DNA of 64,000 nt from Paramecium pentaurelia (GCA_905183005.1 CAJJDO010000021.1:710584-774583); one strand, 5' to 3'. Counted from the first letter of the stretch, positions 1 to 14,643 are shown. Notes: generated from the sequence alone by a model not told the origin. Made by a program: numbers and translations.

Positions 1-105
1 ATAATGATCCAAAAATATGATTATTTTTAGAATTAATTAAGAAAATTATTAATTTCTTATTTAATTATAAGTAATTCATCATTGAATTAAATAATACATT
101 AGAAT

Positions 106-3100
106 TCATGTTTATGTAAAAATTTTTAATTACTAAACTTGCTCTATGGGTTTATTCTGTCGGAATAATTTTTTGGCATTATGATAAAATTATATTCCAA
201 ATTTTATTAAGGGTCCTAATAAACCAAAAATTAAAATGCCTATTTATATAAAACCTAATAAGAAATAGATATCTGTAGTTAAATATTTTTGTAATTCATG
301 ACAATAGGCTAAACTGATAAAAGTAAAAGCCATTACAGGAGCTTCAAACCAAATGATAAAATTAACATCATTTGATGATGTAAATTTAATTAATTTTATT
401 AAACCAATATAACAAAGGATTAAAGATGTAAGCATAACACATTGAAAAATAGGTTGATTTTAAATGCATATTAAGATTACCAGAAAAATAAGTTTTTTAA
501 ATAAGTTAAGAGCATCAAGTTATTAAAATCTTAAATCTTTTAATGTAATCATAAAGTTCTTTCGTTAAAAATATGTGATTAATATTACACTCACAATTAT
601 TAAGCAAATAATACTTATTATATTGGAAATAATGATCCTTATTTCTTCTTTTTTATTTGAAACTAAATAATTGAGTACTTTAAAAATCAAATCCCAACTA
701 TTTGCATAAAATATTTATAAAATTCCTTTAGAATTCAAAAAAGAAGATCCAATTTTTGACAACTTTTTGAGAAGAAAATAACTCTTAATTATTATCCATT
801 CAATCTATTTATTGTTTTAAGTTTGTTTGGTTTATAATAATGATTGAGTAAAACAATTATTTTAAATATATTTACTAAAATAATTAAGGAATATATAGAT
901 TATTATACAAATTATTAGTTGAGTAATTTAACCATAAATATTAATTAAAAGATCTGCATTTAAATTATATTCATAAAGTTTATTAACACTATTAATATGA
1001 TTATCACCAATTAATTTATCAAAAAATTAAGTTATTTTTAAAGCATTTAAAACAGGTTCTATAGTTACAATTTCAGATGATTCAAAATAAATTACAACAT
1101 TATGAGGGAAATCTACATTTATATATTTCAAATATGACTGATATTAAAGAATATCAAATATTTCAGTAAAAGATCCAATATCTCCAAGGATTAAAAGGAT
1201 AAAACTACCAGAGCCTAATCCAATAGTCATCCAAAATGAACATGTATATAGTTTGATAGCTGTTGCAATTTGAAACTCAGTCAAAATTCTTGGAATTTAT
1301 AAATTTATACTTTTTGATTTGGTATCTAATTAAAAATCATTTAAATCTAATAAATTTTCATTAATGGATACTTTTAATATTGGTTAATCAACCTATGATT
1401 AATAAAACTATATTTCAAATTCATAGATTGGATAAAGTAATTTAAATTGATCTATTGAGATTACTTCATTAACTTTAATACTGTATTATTGTGAAGGAAT
1501 GTTTTAAATAAAATATCTGATATTATCTACAAAAGATGTTGTATACTCTTTTAAACGAACTTTATTAGTAAAAGATAATGAAACATATTAGATTGAATTT
1601 TTATTATTTTATAATGTTAAAGTAAAAGAAGTAAGAATAAAGCATTCACTATGTGTTAGTTTATTTTAACAACTCCATTCTTTTTCTATTTAACATTAAT
1701 TAGAACATCCATCAAAAGGAATATTATTCCCATCATCACATTATTCATTCTAAGAATTGATTATTCCATCTCCACACAATTGTATAAGATTTTGATCACT
1801 TATATTATTACTTTAAATTATAATTTCTTAATTTAATTCTTATTCTTCTAATTATAGTTGTATGCATTGCATAGTTTTATTATCTAAAATACTAAGATTA
1901 TCACATTAACTACATATGTTTTCTTTTTCACAAGTGATACAACCATAAGAACATTAGAATTAACATTAATTACATCCATCTGAAGGATCATTATTTTCAT
2001 CATCACAATCTTCTAATCCATTAATAACTATACCATCTCCACATATAGGTTTACATAAATTATCTTCAAGTTAAAAATAATCATTGCAAATAAAACAATT
2101 ATTATTATCAATACAATAAAAACAATTAGGAATACATTCATATTAACATTGAAAACATCCATCATTTTCTATTTGATTATCATCATCACATTATTCTATT
2201 GATGATAAAGCTACTTTTCCATCTCCACATTACTAATAACATTTATTATCCATTAATATCCATCCTTCTTAACAAAGTATACATTAATTATAATTGCAAA
2301 ACTAACATTCTATTTAACAGCTGTTATTATAGTTATAACATTCATCTTATTAAATATTATTGTAATTATTGAAATACTTAAATGGAGTAATTAGACCATT
2401 ATTACAAATAGATATACATTATTTTTTATTCAAAGACAATCGAAATTAAGAATCACATTATAAACAATATCCAAATCTACATTATAAGCAATTTAATGGA
2501 CATGAATAAGAACATTAATGACAACCATCATAAGGGATAGTATTACCATCATCACATTCTTCTAAATTAGTGATTATCTAATCTCCACAAATAGGAACAC
2601 AATCTAATTATATTATTCTAAATTCCCATCCAATCTAGCAATCAAAACAAAGACCTTATATACAATTCTTACAGCCTTCTACACAATCATATTCAAAGGC
2701 AAAACAACCATCGAAAGCATTTATATTGTTATCCATACATATCTTATTATTGCTATTTTTATTTATATATAATTGAAAATCTCTAATTCCAATCAATTAC
2801 ACAAAACTATTACCTTCAACAGTAATCTTTATTGATGAACTTGAATGAATATAATCCATTATTAAAATAGAATTTAATGATATATATTAACATAACCCAG
2901 AAGGATATTATGTCCATCCTTCATTATACTGAGTTTTATATACAATATTGTCATCAATTTTTACTTTAATTTCTGTTGGACTTGAATTTCTAATAATAAC
3001 TTTCAATTAAATGCTTATAGTTTAGTGATTATCTAATTAAATTACTTTTTCTAAATAAGTTCCGGAAACATAAGTAAAAAAATAATCTACTTTATTGATA

Positions 3101-3909
3101 ATATTACCTATACAATAAGATGCAGATATTGAAACTAAATTATTATATGACCAACCCTCTGAATTACTTACAGTAGTAATTGTTTTCTAAACAAACTATT
3201 CAATAATTAACTAATAATCATAACATTTTGCATTGTAACAAAAATTGCATCCTGTAGGGCATTACTCAATAGATAACTCAAAATTTGAAATTCCCCAAAC
3301 TCCACGTTAAGCAACAAACATTATTGTAACAGTTGGACTTGAATGCTCTAATGTTTTAGATATTAAGAAAGTCTCATCTTTTACAGCATTATCCTCGCAT
3401 AAGTTATTTTAACTTAAACTATGAGAATAAGTAGCTTAGTGAATAATTTAGTAATCAGCATAAACATAAAATTAATAATTATTCCAATCATCAATTCTAA
3501 ATTATGGAATTATAAATACCTCCAAAACTAAAATAAAAGACTTATTGCATTATGGGGATTTAACTCAAAAGTTTTGTAAATCAATAAACTATAGTCATTC
3601 AAATTGCATTGATTTATTTTAAGTATTTATTAGGTATTGCACATTGATATTGTAGCTAAACAACCGCATAAACACTAATATGTTTCTAAACCCCAATCTA
3701 TAAGTAAATATTACTTGTACCATTTATTGATGAAATACTATTGAAATTTTAATACACAATTATGGAATTCGAGCAGGAGAGTATAAGTAATATTAGAATC
3801 AGTACTTTTTCCTATTTCACTCTAGTATTATAATTTTACTTATATAAGCTTATTATTTCGAACCATTCTCTTAACTCAGTTAAATTAAAATAAAAAATAT
3901 AGATCGCAT
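106..3909 (-). CDS. Cysteine-rich multi-pass membrane protein with DUF4215-type repeats (paralogue A)
   Basis: Read with the ciliate code as three exons (3909-3840, 3811-3520, 3496-106) giving 1250 aa and a TGA stop at 106-108. Introns are 28 nt (3812-3839) and 23 nt (3497-3519), both GTA...TAG, and the three exons sum to exactly 1251 codons. The start is chosen because MRSIFFILIQLSQ looks like a signal peptide. A Cys-poor N-terminal part rich in Trp and Tyr (to about residue 400) is followed at about residues 430-720 by at least four CDDGN...DGC motifs of the DUF4215/Myxococcus cysteine-rich repeat type. The last 350 or so residues hold several hydrophobic segments, for example around 1142-1205. 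Such proteins are expected at the ciliate cell surface or in secretory membranes; their ligand is unknown. Paralogue B lies upstream on the same strand. Domain naming is inference from motifs. Confidence 0.8.
3497..3519 (-). other. 23-nt intron of paralogue A
   Basis: GTATTT...TTTAG on the minus strand. Removing it joins ...FQFW to RIDDWNN and changes the frame to the one used for the remaining 1130 codons. Its size and borders are typical of Paramecium introns. The 28-nt first intron lies at 3812-3839. Confidence 0.75.
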
Positions 3910-4756
3910 CACAGATAAAAGAAATTTAATAATGAGATTGAAATATATTAAAATAGATGAGAAATATTTAGTAATCTTTTGAATAATGTATGTTAGTCTA
4001 ATGATATCATTTTTCTTTACATTTATACTCAAATTACTCTCAAAATTTGAATATTGCAAATTATTCTTTAATGTTATTCTACAAACATTGTAATTATTTA
4101 CCTATTAATTTATTTTGCTTCATTTCTTATGCTAACTGAAAAGTAAGTCCTAATTAGATTTTTTTGATGTTGTTAGCTATTTAAGAAATCATAACAATTT
4201 ACTTCAGTAAAACTTTTTTACATCAATACATTTCCATATGACCCGATACTATATAGAAAATTAAAGCCTTCTTTTAGCTCAATTAATGGACAAATAAAAT
4301 AAAGTTACGATTCAAAATTGAGTTAAGAATATATGCAATTGATTTAATAATATTTTCAAAAAAAATGATTAAAATTAATATTAATAAATATTTTAATTCA
4401 CCTATTTTAATTTATCTTCATAAACAAATTAGATTCCTCAATCAATAATTAAACCATTTAAATTCAACAATTCCAGCTTTATTTGGTTAGTAAATCAAAA
4501 CTAAAAAAAATTTTTAAATCCTAATTTAATTAAATTAATTTTACTAATAAAATTTTAATAAATTATTTTATAGAATAATAAATTTTCTATAAATAAATGT
4601 TCATTTAATCAATAATTTTATCAAAATTATCTTTAAAATATACTTTATAAAAATCTAATATAAATATTTGAATTATATATAAAAGGTAGAATTCATGGAT
4701 ATTAAGATATTTAATATATGTAATAATTATTATTCTAATATATAATGTAGAAATTT
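3910..4756. other. Intergenic spacer between cysteine-rich paralogues
   Basis: An AT-rich stretch of 847 bp, long for a Paramecium spacer. I see no conserved-looking frame on either strand. It must hold the 3' end signals of gene B and the promoter of gene A; no specific element is recognisable. Confidence 0.5.
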
Positions 4757-7700
4757 TCATGTATTTTCAAAATCTCCTATTGTAAAGATTCGATGGTCAA
4801 CCTAATTTGGCCGAGGTGGTACAAAAAAATTATAAAATTTCTGTGCATATCTCCTCAGTTTTTTATACTTTTTAATTAAAAGCATCCATTGTTGAATAGC
4901 GTCAATTATTATTTATATTACTAAAATAAAACTTATATTGCCAATGCAAATCCATCCAATAATTGATCGCAAGTCATCGCTTAAAATTTTTGATTCTTAA
5001 TCAAAAACTAACCCTAAGATAAATAATATTGCAATTGCTTTGTTAATCTCACAAGAAAATTGTTTAATGAACTCTTTACAGTCATCTAGTGGTTTAAAAA
5101 CAAATAAATATATAATTTATAAAATAGACAAAATTAATAAATTAATTGTCTGATAAACGGGTGTTTGATAACCAAATATTAAAATAAGAATGAAAGATAA
5201 TTTTTAGATGAGACTTATTGCATTATAATATTTACTATACATTTTATTTTTAATTCCTTCAAAAAGAGACATATACTTAAATTTATTTTAATTTCTCTCT
5301 AATAAAATATTAGGATCACCACATTTCATTGTAACTAAGTATATAGTAAATAAATATATTCCTAAAGCAAATAATGCTAAATAAGAACTCAATTTAACTA
5401 GATTATCTTAAGAATCTAATTCTAAAGCTGATAGTTAAAGGGTCATTGAAAATGAATAATCATACGCAGTTGCAATAAAAGTTCTTATTATACCACTGTA
5501 AAAGAATTCCTAGACTATCATACAGCACAATTCCAAAATATAAATTTTCAGAGCTAGAAACCAAAATTTGCATTTCAGTTCAAAATTTAATTTTCCAGGT
5601 ATCTCATTGTAATATTTCAATCTAATCCTAGATAATATTATTGGAACAATATTAGATATTATATAAATTCCCAAAAGAGAAAGCCAAACAATTACTATAG
5701 ATGATCCATTAATGATAAATAAGGAATTCATATCATCCTATTATATTTTCTCTGGTATTGGTTTTAGTTTTTCATAAGCAATATACGGATCAATTAATTA
5801 TTATAGTTTCAAATATTTAGAGATAAAACTAAGTTAAGCAAAACCAAAAAACTCAAAAAATGATTACAGATTATAAGGATACTAAGTGTTGATATATTTT
5901 AAGTAAGATAACATCTGGATGGTATCTAATAGATTATAAAATATTTCTAAACCACCAAATAATATTGCTCCCCCTGCCATAACAGCCATTATATACAATA
6001 ATATCTAATTACTAGATGTAGCTGTTCCAACCTAAGCAATATCTGATTCATCTATTTGAATATATTCCTGAATAACAGTCTCAATTTCAGTTGTTATTTA
6101 TTAGTATCCTTAATGTGAAATAATTTGAGAGGCATTGTAATATTTAATTAAAAGTCTTTCATTTTTTGTACTTCGATTAAATAGGATCTCAATGATTAGT
6201 GAAAAATTAACATTATTATTATTATTTAATGAATATTATGTTTATAGTTAGTAAGGAATATCTATTGGATTAATTGTTAATTAATTTTTGATGTAAAATT
6301 TTATTGATTTTTCTATCATACTATATTAAGTAACATTTAAAAGTACATTATATTCTATTTTAAATTTTCTAATTTTGTTATACAAGGAAGTATCTCCATA
6401 ACTGAATAATAGTGGAACAGGATATTCTGGAATGATACATATTCCATTTTAACAAAGGAATTTCTTCTCAATTTTACAAAATTAATTACATCCATCTCCT
6501 GGTAATAGATTTCCATCATCACACTCTTCCTCTGAAGTTTTTAATGAATCTCCACATTTAGTATAACATTTATTATTAATTTAATCAGGATAATAACCAC
6601 TATTACTTTGACATAATTAACATTTATCTAATTTATTGTTTTAATATCTACAGCTTAGGCAATTAGAAGCACTAGTTTTACAATCTAAACATTATTCAGC
6701 ACATTTAACACATTAATTTTATTATATGTAAAATCCATAATTGCATTTTATACACTCTAATTAATTTAATACTTCATTCATTTGACATTCAATGCAATTA
6801 TCAGTACATTTAAAGCATAATGAAGACTTAAGTAAAGTATTGATGCAAGTATAATTTTAATCAATTTAGCAATTAGAACAACCATCTCTAAGAAGATCAT
6901 TTCCGTCATCACAATCTTCTCCAAATGTCCAAATATTATCAGAGCAGTTTTTATATTGGCAATCCTTAATAATTTTACCTTCATCTGAATTACAAGGCCA
7001 ACATTCTTAATTTTCATTTTCAAAATAGCCATTCTAACAAATACATGTGTTTTTCTCTTTTTTTCTATATAATTATTGATTACAACTTAGGCAATTATCA
7101 GATATTTAAGAGCATGTTTAACATATTTTATTACATAATTAACAATTATTATTGAATTCAAAATAGCCATCTTCACAAACGCATTAATTTTTGGTCAAAA
7201 CTAGGTGTTCTATTTAATTACATAGAGTACAAAATAATAAATTATTACATATTTTACATTTATTATCACATTACTCACATGCTTAGTCTTTTTCATAATA
7301 GCCTTCTTTGCAAATACATTAATTATCAATTAATAATTGATTTAAGTCTTTGCAAGAAGTACAAAAATTTGAATCATTTATGCATGTTTAGCATTTATTA
7401 GAACATGAAATACATGATTAATTATCATAATAAAACTAATCAAAACAACTAAGACAACTAGTCGGGTCGTTACAGATTTAGCAATTCTATATACATTGAA
7501 TACATTCTCCTTAGTCATTCATAAAATAATTATCAATACATTTAGGTATTGTACATAAAGCATTTTATAATATATAACCATCTTAACATTAAATGCATTC
7601 ATCATTTGAATTACATTTTTTACAAAATTAAGTGCATAATTCACATTTAAAATTACTAATGTAATATCCTTCCTTGCATTAGCATATCCCATCATTAAGA

Positions 7701-10234
7701 AATTGATTATCTTGATCAATACAAGATGTACAATAATCTTAATTAGAAATACATGTAACACATGGAAGTTAACATTAAAAACATTTCATATTGTTATCTG
7801 AATAATAGCCTAATTTACATATACAGTTATTTTATTCAAGATAGTGATTTGGATCAGAACAAGACAAACATTTTTCAGGTTATTCTTCACAAATAGAGCA
7901 TTAAGGTGAACAACTCATACATTGATTTAAAACCTAAAAATAACCTTATTTGCATAAACATTTATAATCTTCAAGATAATATATATTGTTATCAGTGCAA
8001 GATATACAAGTACTTGTACTTGTTGAACAATCAAGACAAGGATACTCACAAGGTTAACAAGATAAAAGATCAATCCCTGATGATCCAAATCCAAATTTAC
8101 ATATACATTTATTATTAATTAAATCATGATTTATATCTAAACATTCAAGGCAATGATCATTAGTAAATTCACATTTTGTACAAGGATATTAACATTGCTA
8201 ACATAAATGATTAATTTCAAAATATCCATCATTACATATACAATTATTATTGATTAAGTTTTAATTTACATCTACACATGATAAACAGTGATCTTAATTA
8301 ATTTCACATGTTTAACATGGAACAACACATTAAGAACAATTAACTCCAACTTCATAATATCCTTATTTACAAACACATCTTTAAAATGAATCAATTATTT
8401 AATTAGTATCTATACAGCTTAAACATCCATTAAGATCACATAAAAAACAAGGCTATATACATTATTAACAAGTATTAATTGTATCAGAATAAAAAGTGTC
8501 CTTACAAATACATTAAAAGGTATCATTAATTTCATGATTAGAATCTATGCAACTATCACAATAAGTATCATTTACTGAACAAGTTGAACAAGGAGGTTAA
8601 CAAGGTATACAATTATAATCATTATCATTCAAATATCCAGAAGGGCATATACATTCTCCATTAGATATTTAATGTAATGGATCTTTACATTAAGTACAAT
8701 GACTTGAATTCCCTAAACATTATAAACAAGGACTAAGACATACTATACAATTTACTGCAATCATTGTATAGCCAGAATTACATTAACATTAGTATGATGT
8801 GTCAACGCTTTAATTAATATCAATACATGTTAAACAATGATTTCCTGTTCCTGAACATGTATCACATGGTTATGTACATGATTGGCAATTTGTTGGAATA
8901 CTAGTTAATACTTCATAAGTTTAATTAGGACATACACATGAATTTGGAATAGAAGTACTCATCACAAATGTTATTGCACAATCAGTACAATAATTACCAT
9001 AATCTTAACATTTACTGCATGGATGAATGCAAGGTTGGCAAGATAATAATAATGGATCCATGAAATATCCATCATTGCATACACATGTATCATTTGAAAC
9101 TATTTAATTTGGAAATGCACATGAAATGCATTTTGTTGCATTATCAACACAATTATAACATGGCAATTCACATTTAATGCAATTTTGATCAGTGATATAA
9201 TAATTTTATTCACATGAAATGCATTATAATTCTGAAATACAATTTAAGCAAGGAGATATGCAACTTTCACAATTAAAAGATGTATTCATATAATATTTTG
9301 CAGGACATACACATTAGGGTCCTGATTGATGAATTGGATCCTTGCATGATGTACATACAAGTTCTGAAAGACAGTTTATACATGGTAATTTACATGATAA
9401 ACATGTAATATTTTCATAATAACCATCTTCACATATACATTAAGTATTCTCTAATTTTCTATTTAATCCATCAACACAAGATGTACAATTAGTGGCTGAT
9501 GTAGAACAAGTCTAACATGGACTAGTACAACTTTAGCATGTTTTAGGGGTACTATTTGATTCAAATTCATTATTTAAACAAGAACATTTATGATCAGTAG
9601 AATTAATTGTATAGGTAGAAGCACATGTTAAACAATGATTTACTGTAGTTTAACATGTATTACATGGGAATTAGCATAAATCACAAATGTAGCTTACTGT
9701 ATTCATCACATAACCTTCTGCACATTTACATTGATGTGGTGTTTAGTGTTAAGTATCAATACAAGTAGTACAATTACTATTACTTGAACAATTTATACAG
9801 GGTTTTAGACATTGACTACATATACCCCCATTATTCCAATAATTATTGTGGCATTAAGTACATACTGATGTTGAACTACAGATTTTACAATTGTTTGGAC
9901 AATTTTAACAATAATGTGTTGAAGTGTTCATGATATATCCTTCTTTGCATGAACAACTAGGAGCGATTTAGTTTGATGTATCTAAACAAGTGGAACATCC
10001 TCCTCCATTTGTTAAACAAGTTGCACATGGTTTAAGACATTCAATACATGTAATTTAATCAATTGTATAATATCCTGGTTAGCAAATACAACTATTATCA
10101 TTCAAAATAAATCCAGTTTTGCAAGTCTTACAAGTTCCACTTCCTCCATTGCATGTTTGACATGGACTTAGACATGGTTTTTCGTTTTTAATTATTCCTA
10201 TAAGTAAGAAACAATAGATAGATATAGTTATCAT
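4757..10234 (-). CDS. Giant furin-like cysteine-rich, multi-pass membrane protein (paralogue B)
   Basis: A single uninterrupted ciliate-code frame of 1826 codons, with ATG at 10234-10232 and TGA at 4759-4757. The N-terminus MITISIYCFLLIGIIKN is a good signal peptide. Residues about 20-1080 are a long array of CxxC-rich furin/TNFR-like repeats (typically PC..C....CTTC). DUF4215-type motifs follow, for example CDDGND near residue 1108 and CDDGNLLPGDGC near 1238. From about residue 1400 there are roughly eight hydrophobic segments, and the tail is basic. Widely separated motifs fall in one frame, so no frame-shifting intron is needed; paired introns cannot be excluded. Likely a surface or secretory-pathway membrane protein; the ligand is unknown. 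A dead, partly near-identical copy lies at 44992-49436. Confidence 0.85.
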
Positions 10235-11038
10235 TCTAACTTGATTTTGGTAATGTTAGGATAGATTTTAGTTTTATTATTCACTAAATATCATAGAGTA
10301 TCATTTTATAAACCAAAGAAATAAGTAAAAAATTGATGATGTAATTAACTCAGAATATAAAATTTAGAGAATAAAATAATTGTTAAGAGACCTTTATTTA
10401 TATATATAATCCTATGATAACATATAATAGATCAATAAAATCATGGTTTGCCAATTTAATTTAGAAATATTAGTTTAAGGGCTTTGCTTATATTCTAGAA
10501 TCTTCTATATTGTAATTGTGCTCTCTATTTTATTCGATAAATAGAAGATATGAATATATTTGTTTAAAAAATCCCATTTAGAACTTATGATCGATATGGT
10601 TGCACTAATGACCGTGAGAAGAAATTATATCATAATTTATTATTTGATAAATTAGAAAAGTGAAAAGTGAAAACAAAAAATTTGAAATTCACTTTTGATT
10701 TCACTTTATTTTTTTTGTAATATGAGCTACTCAGATCATATTTAAAAGTTTGAGAATGAACAAGAAATAAACTGAGAAATAAATTAATCCACAAATTTAT
10801 TACGTATTAAAAATAATTTATAAAAAACTTATAAAAATTTTATTTAAACTTTAATAACATTTTGATGGCTTAGGTTTTCTTCATATAAATATATTAAAAT
10901 AGACACTTTTTGCTTTATTATAAATATTTGGAATCAAATTCCAAAATTTTTCTTTTTCCAACAATCCCTTGTAAATTAAAAAATTGCTAATAATATTCTC
11001 TATTTTTAAGATTTGACCTTATTTATATTATTAAAAAA
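10235..11038. other. Intergenic region, divergent promoters
   Basis: It lies between the start of the minus-strand cysteine-rich gene and the start of the plus-strand MORN-like relic, so it should contain two divergent promoters. The sequence is AT-rich and low-complexity. No frame, RNA gene or motif can be supported. Confidence 0.45.
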
Positions 11039-12850
11039 ATGGGAAATATTTTCAGTAATTCTTGTATAGATTGCTCGAGAAAAAATTAATCTGATTTAAT
11101 AATTGAAATGATATTAGAATAGAAATGTGTACATTTGGATATTATTTAAATTAGATTTATGAGGACTAAATTCTTTGACACTAAACCTAAGAATAACGTA
11201 ATATATTATATATCTGATAGTGGATCAATAATGAGGATGTAATAGTTTATATATATAATATGAAAATAAGCAGGCAGATAAGAGATCAATAACTCTAATA
11301 ATATGAGATGCTTACTATAGAACATATAAAACAATTAAATGGATAAATTAATATGAAAATAATTAATAAAAAATTGGAACGAGAAAAGCATTTTGGTTGG
11401 TTGAAGCTTTAGTTGGTATATGAGGATCATTTAGAAGAAAAAAATTAAATCAAATATAATAAGATTATACTTAGAAGATGGACAAAATAAGGATAATGGC
11501 ATCAACTATTCTCAAACTTCTCCAAGAATAAAAAATTTTATTTAAAGTGGAGAATATTTAAATGAGAATAAATGTTTATTATTTTATTATAATAGAGATG
11601 GAGAATTATATAAAAATTAATTAAAGCAAGTATTATGGATTGAACTGTTCAATAACTTTTCAAAGTATAAACATTTAAGTGGTGATGGACAATACGAATG
11701 ATTAGAAAGAAGCTGAAAATCATTTTGGTTTTAAGTATGGTATGAGCTTAATGATTAGCTTCAAAAAGTACATTAAATTATAAGCAATTTTTATGATTAG
11801 TATGAGTCTAATCATTTATTATGGTGAATAAAAGAATGGCATAAAAATTGGTAGATTGGATACTTACTGGGAGAATAACAAAAGAGATATATAATATATA
11901 TATTTATTAATTTAATGAAAGGAAAAATTTGAACAAATTTATAAATTGATTTAAAGACAAATTTGATTGTTAATTTTATGGTGGAATTAAAAAGCCAGAT
12001 GGATTTAATTGAGTGAAGGATTTAGGAAGTATTTTTTAATTATTCATAATTTAATCAGTTCAAGTAAAATCACTTAAAAGGGTGATTATTAGAATAATAA
12101 TAAAGTTGATAGATAGAATAGAAGATTTAAATCGCAAAATATATGTAAAAATATTAATTTAGCAATTTTCTCCTTCAGCGATGGGGGATTATATTATGAA
12201 GTTGATTAAAGGATTGACAATAAAATTTGGGAAATGGATTGAAAAAAATATTAAGTTTGATAAGTTAATAAATTATATAAAAATGGTAAAAAAGTTTGTA
12301 GATGGCATTTATAGATTAGAAATTCTCTATTCTAGAAAAGCTATGGCATTAAGATTGGGAAATTGATTGAATTGGATGATGGATTTCTTTCATGGAATTA
12401 AATGGCTTATCATTAAGTATATCAAAATGGTAAAAAAGTAGGAAGATGGAATACTGATTAGAATTTATATTTATAAATTTATAATTAAATGTAATATAAA
12501 CTTTTTTTGAGGTGGTGAATAGTATGATGAATTAATTGAGATTATTAAAATTGGGAAATGGATTAACTTGGAGGATAGAAATGATTCATCAACATTAATA
12601 ATATTTTTTTGGCGAGTATAAACACCATGAAATGCTAGGCAGATGGGATTATATGATGAGAAAAAATGATTAATCATTTAAATAGACTTAAATAATTTAA
12701 TAATATGATTAATAAAATTTTTAGTGGTGGGGGATTCGATGATTTATGATGCAGTAAGATTGGAAAGTGGATTGATTTGAGTGAATCAAAATGCTTAGTA
12801 TTTATTTTAATGATTACTAAATTTTAATTAATTCTATTTTTAGTCTAAGC
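11039..12850 (+). pseudogene. Decayed MORN_2-like repeat gene with intact 5' part
   Basis: Ciliate-code translation starts MGNIFSNSCIDC, a plausible N-myristoylation start (Gly2, Ser6). A 23-nt intron at 11198-11220 (GTA...TAG) leads into a helical stretch with KISRQIRDQQLQQYEML and FGWLKLQL. Repeats of the GG.YDE...KIGKWIEL...GEYKNG..GRWD type follow, a MORN_2-like pattern. From about 11690 the repeats are recognisable only by switching frames, and TGA codons interrupt them. Examples are a GEQKNGIKIGR segment near 11823 and GKWINLED near 12555. I infer a pseudogene, or several sequencing errors in one gene. The part downstream of 12279 is repeated at 13462-14643 by an assembly overlap. A sister locus lies at 26940-28770. 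Confidence 0.6.
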
Positions 12851-13460
12851 TGATCAAAATTTAAGCATTGTAAAGGATATTAGTGGAATATCTTATTTTA
12901 ATAATAAATTAATTAAACAAATGAATTTTGCTTAATACTTATCAGTCAAATATTAATTTTCTTAGCAATAGATTAATTAACCAAATTAATTTGTCCATCC
13001 AAACAGGAATAAATTTATTTGAATTGTTTTAGAAATATTTATCAAATTATTCAATTTTATCAAATAATCATAACATAGATAAAAATAAGATTGTTGACAA
13101 AATGAGTTAATAAAATAAGTCTATTTTATTCTGAAAGTATTGATTAGTAATATTTAATTAGTTCTTTTTTAATTGATTTCTTTGTGTTTATATTTATTAA
13201 TTAGTAAAGCATATATAGAATTAATATTATAAATGTATAAAGGTAATTTAACGATGTTCTAACTATTCTAAATCAATAATTGGAATGAAGGATTAATTTT
13301 AATTTCTTATCCTAAAGTCTAAATAGATAGTCTCTGATCTTATATATCTGTATTCTATACATTTATTATGATTACTTTTCAGTAGATTTCTATAACTTTT
13401 CATATATTTTTTTCTTTTATTTTGGAAAATAATGATTGGCACTCAAAACCAAATAAATTA
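12279..13460. repeat. Direct duplication, copy 1 (assembly overlap)
   Basis: These 1182 bases recur, apparently without a mismatch, at 13462-14643, separated by a single N. The pattern is what is left when two overlapping contigs are abutted instead of merged. Confidence 0.9.
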
Positions 13461-13461
13461 N
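13461..13461. other. Single-N contig junction
   Basis: One ambiguous base exactly at the joint between the two identical 1182-bp copies. Confidence 0.95.
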
Positions 13462-14643
13462 AAAAATGGTAAAAAAGTTTGTAGATGGCATTTATAGATT
13501 AGAAATTCTCTATTCTAGAAAAGCTATGGCATTAAGATTGGGAAATTGATTGAATTGGATGATGGATTTCTTTCATGGAATTAAATGGCTTATCATTAAG
13601 TATATCAAAATGGTAAAAAAGTAGGAAGATGGAATACTGATTAGAATTTATATTTATAAATTTATAATTAAATGTAATATAAACTTTTTTTGAGGTGGTG
13701 AATAGTATGATGAATTAATTGAGATTATTAAAATTGGGAAATGGATTAACTTGGAGGATAGAAATGATTCATCAACATTAATAATATTTTTTTGGCGAGT
13801 ATAAACACCATGAAATGCTAGGCAGATGGGATTATATGATGAGAAAAAATGATTAATCATTTAAATAGACTTAAATAATTTAATAATATGATTAATAAAA
13901 TTTTTAGTGGTGGGGGATTCGATGATTTATGATGCAGTAAGATTGGAAAGTGGATTGATTTGAGTGAATCAAAATGCTTAGTATTTATTTTAATGATTAC
14001 TAAATTTTAATTAATTCTATTTTTAGTCTAAGCTGATCAAAATTTAAGCATTGTAAAGGATATTAGTGGAATATCTTATTTTAATAATAAATTAATTAAA
14101 CAAATGAATTTTGCTTAATACTTATCAGTCAAATATTAATTTTCTTAGCAATAGATTAATTAACCAAATTAATTTGTCCATCCAAACAGGAATAAATTTA
14201 TTTGAATTGTTTTAGAAATATTTATCAAATTATTCAATTTTATCAAATAATCATAACATAGATAAAAATAAGATTGTTGACAAAATGAGTTAATAAAATA
14301 AGTCTATTTTATTCTGAAAGTATTGATTAGTAATATTTAATTAGTTCTTTTTTAATTGATTTCTTTGTGTTTATATTTATTAATTAGTAAAGCATATATA
14401 GAATTAATATTATAAATGTATAAAGGTAATTTAACGATGTTCTAACTATTCTAAATCAATAATTGGAATGAAGGATTAATTTTAATTTCTTATCCTAAAG
14501 TCTAAATAGATAGTCTCTGATCTTATATATCTGTATTCTATACATTTATTATGATTACTTTTCAGTAGATTTCTATAACTTTTCATATATTTTTTTCTTT
14601 TATTTTGGAAAATAATGATTGGCACTCAAAACCAAATAAATTA
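13462..14643. repeat. Direct duplication, copy 2 (assembly overlap)
   Basis: The second copy of 12279-13460. It contains the tail of the MORN-like relic again (about 13462-14030) and then an AT-rich tract with no recognisable gene. It should not be counted as biological sequence until checked. Confidence 0.9.

Noticed and set aside
6778..7032. Minus-strand frame MAILKMKIKNVGLVIQ...
   Set aside because: It is out of frame with the 1825-aa cysteine-rich gene, whose own frame reads CDDGN motifs across the same bases.
7519..7761. Minus-strand frame MLHVFLIKIIVHLVL...
   Set aside because: Another off-frame reading of the cysteine-rich gene; the in-frame reading gives the regular CxxC pattern.
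12471..12677. Minus-strand frame MINHFFSSYNPICLAF..., repeated at 13654-13860
   Set aside because: It is the reverse strand of a MORN-like repeat, and its second occurrence only reflects the assembly duplication.
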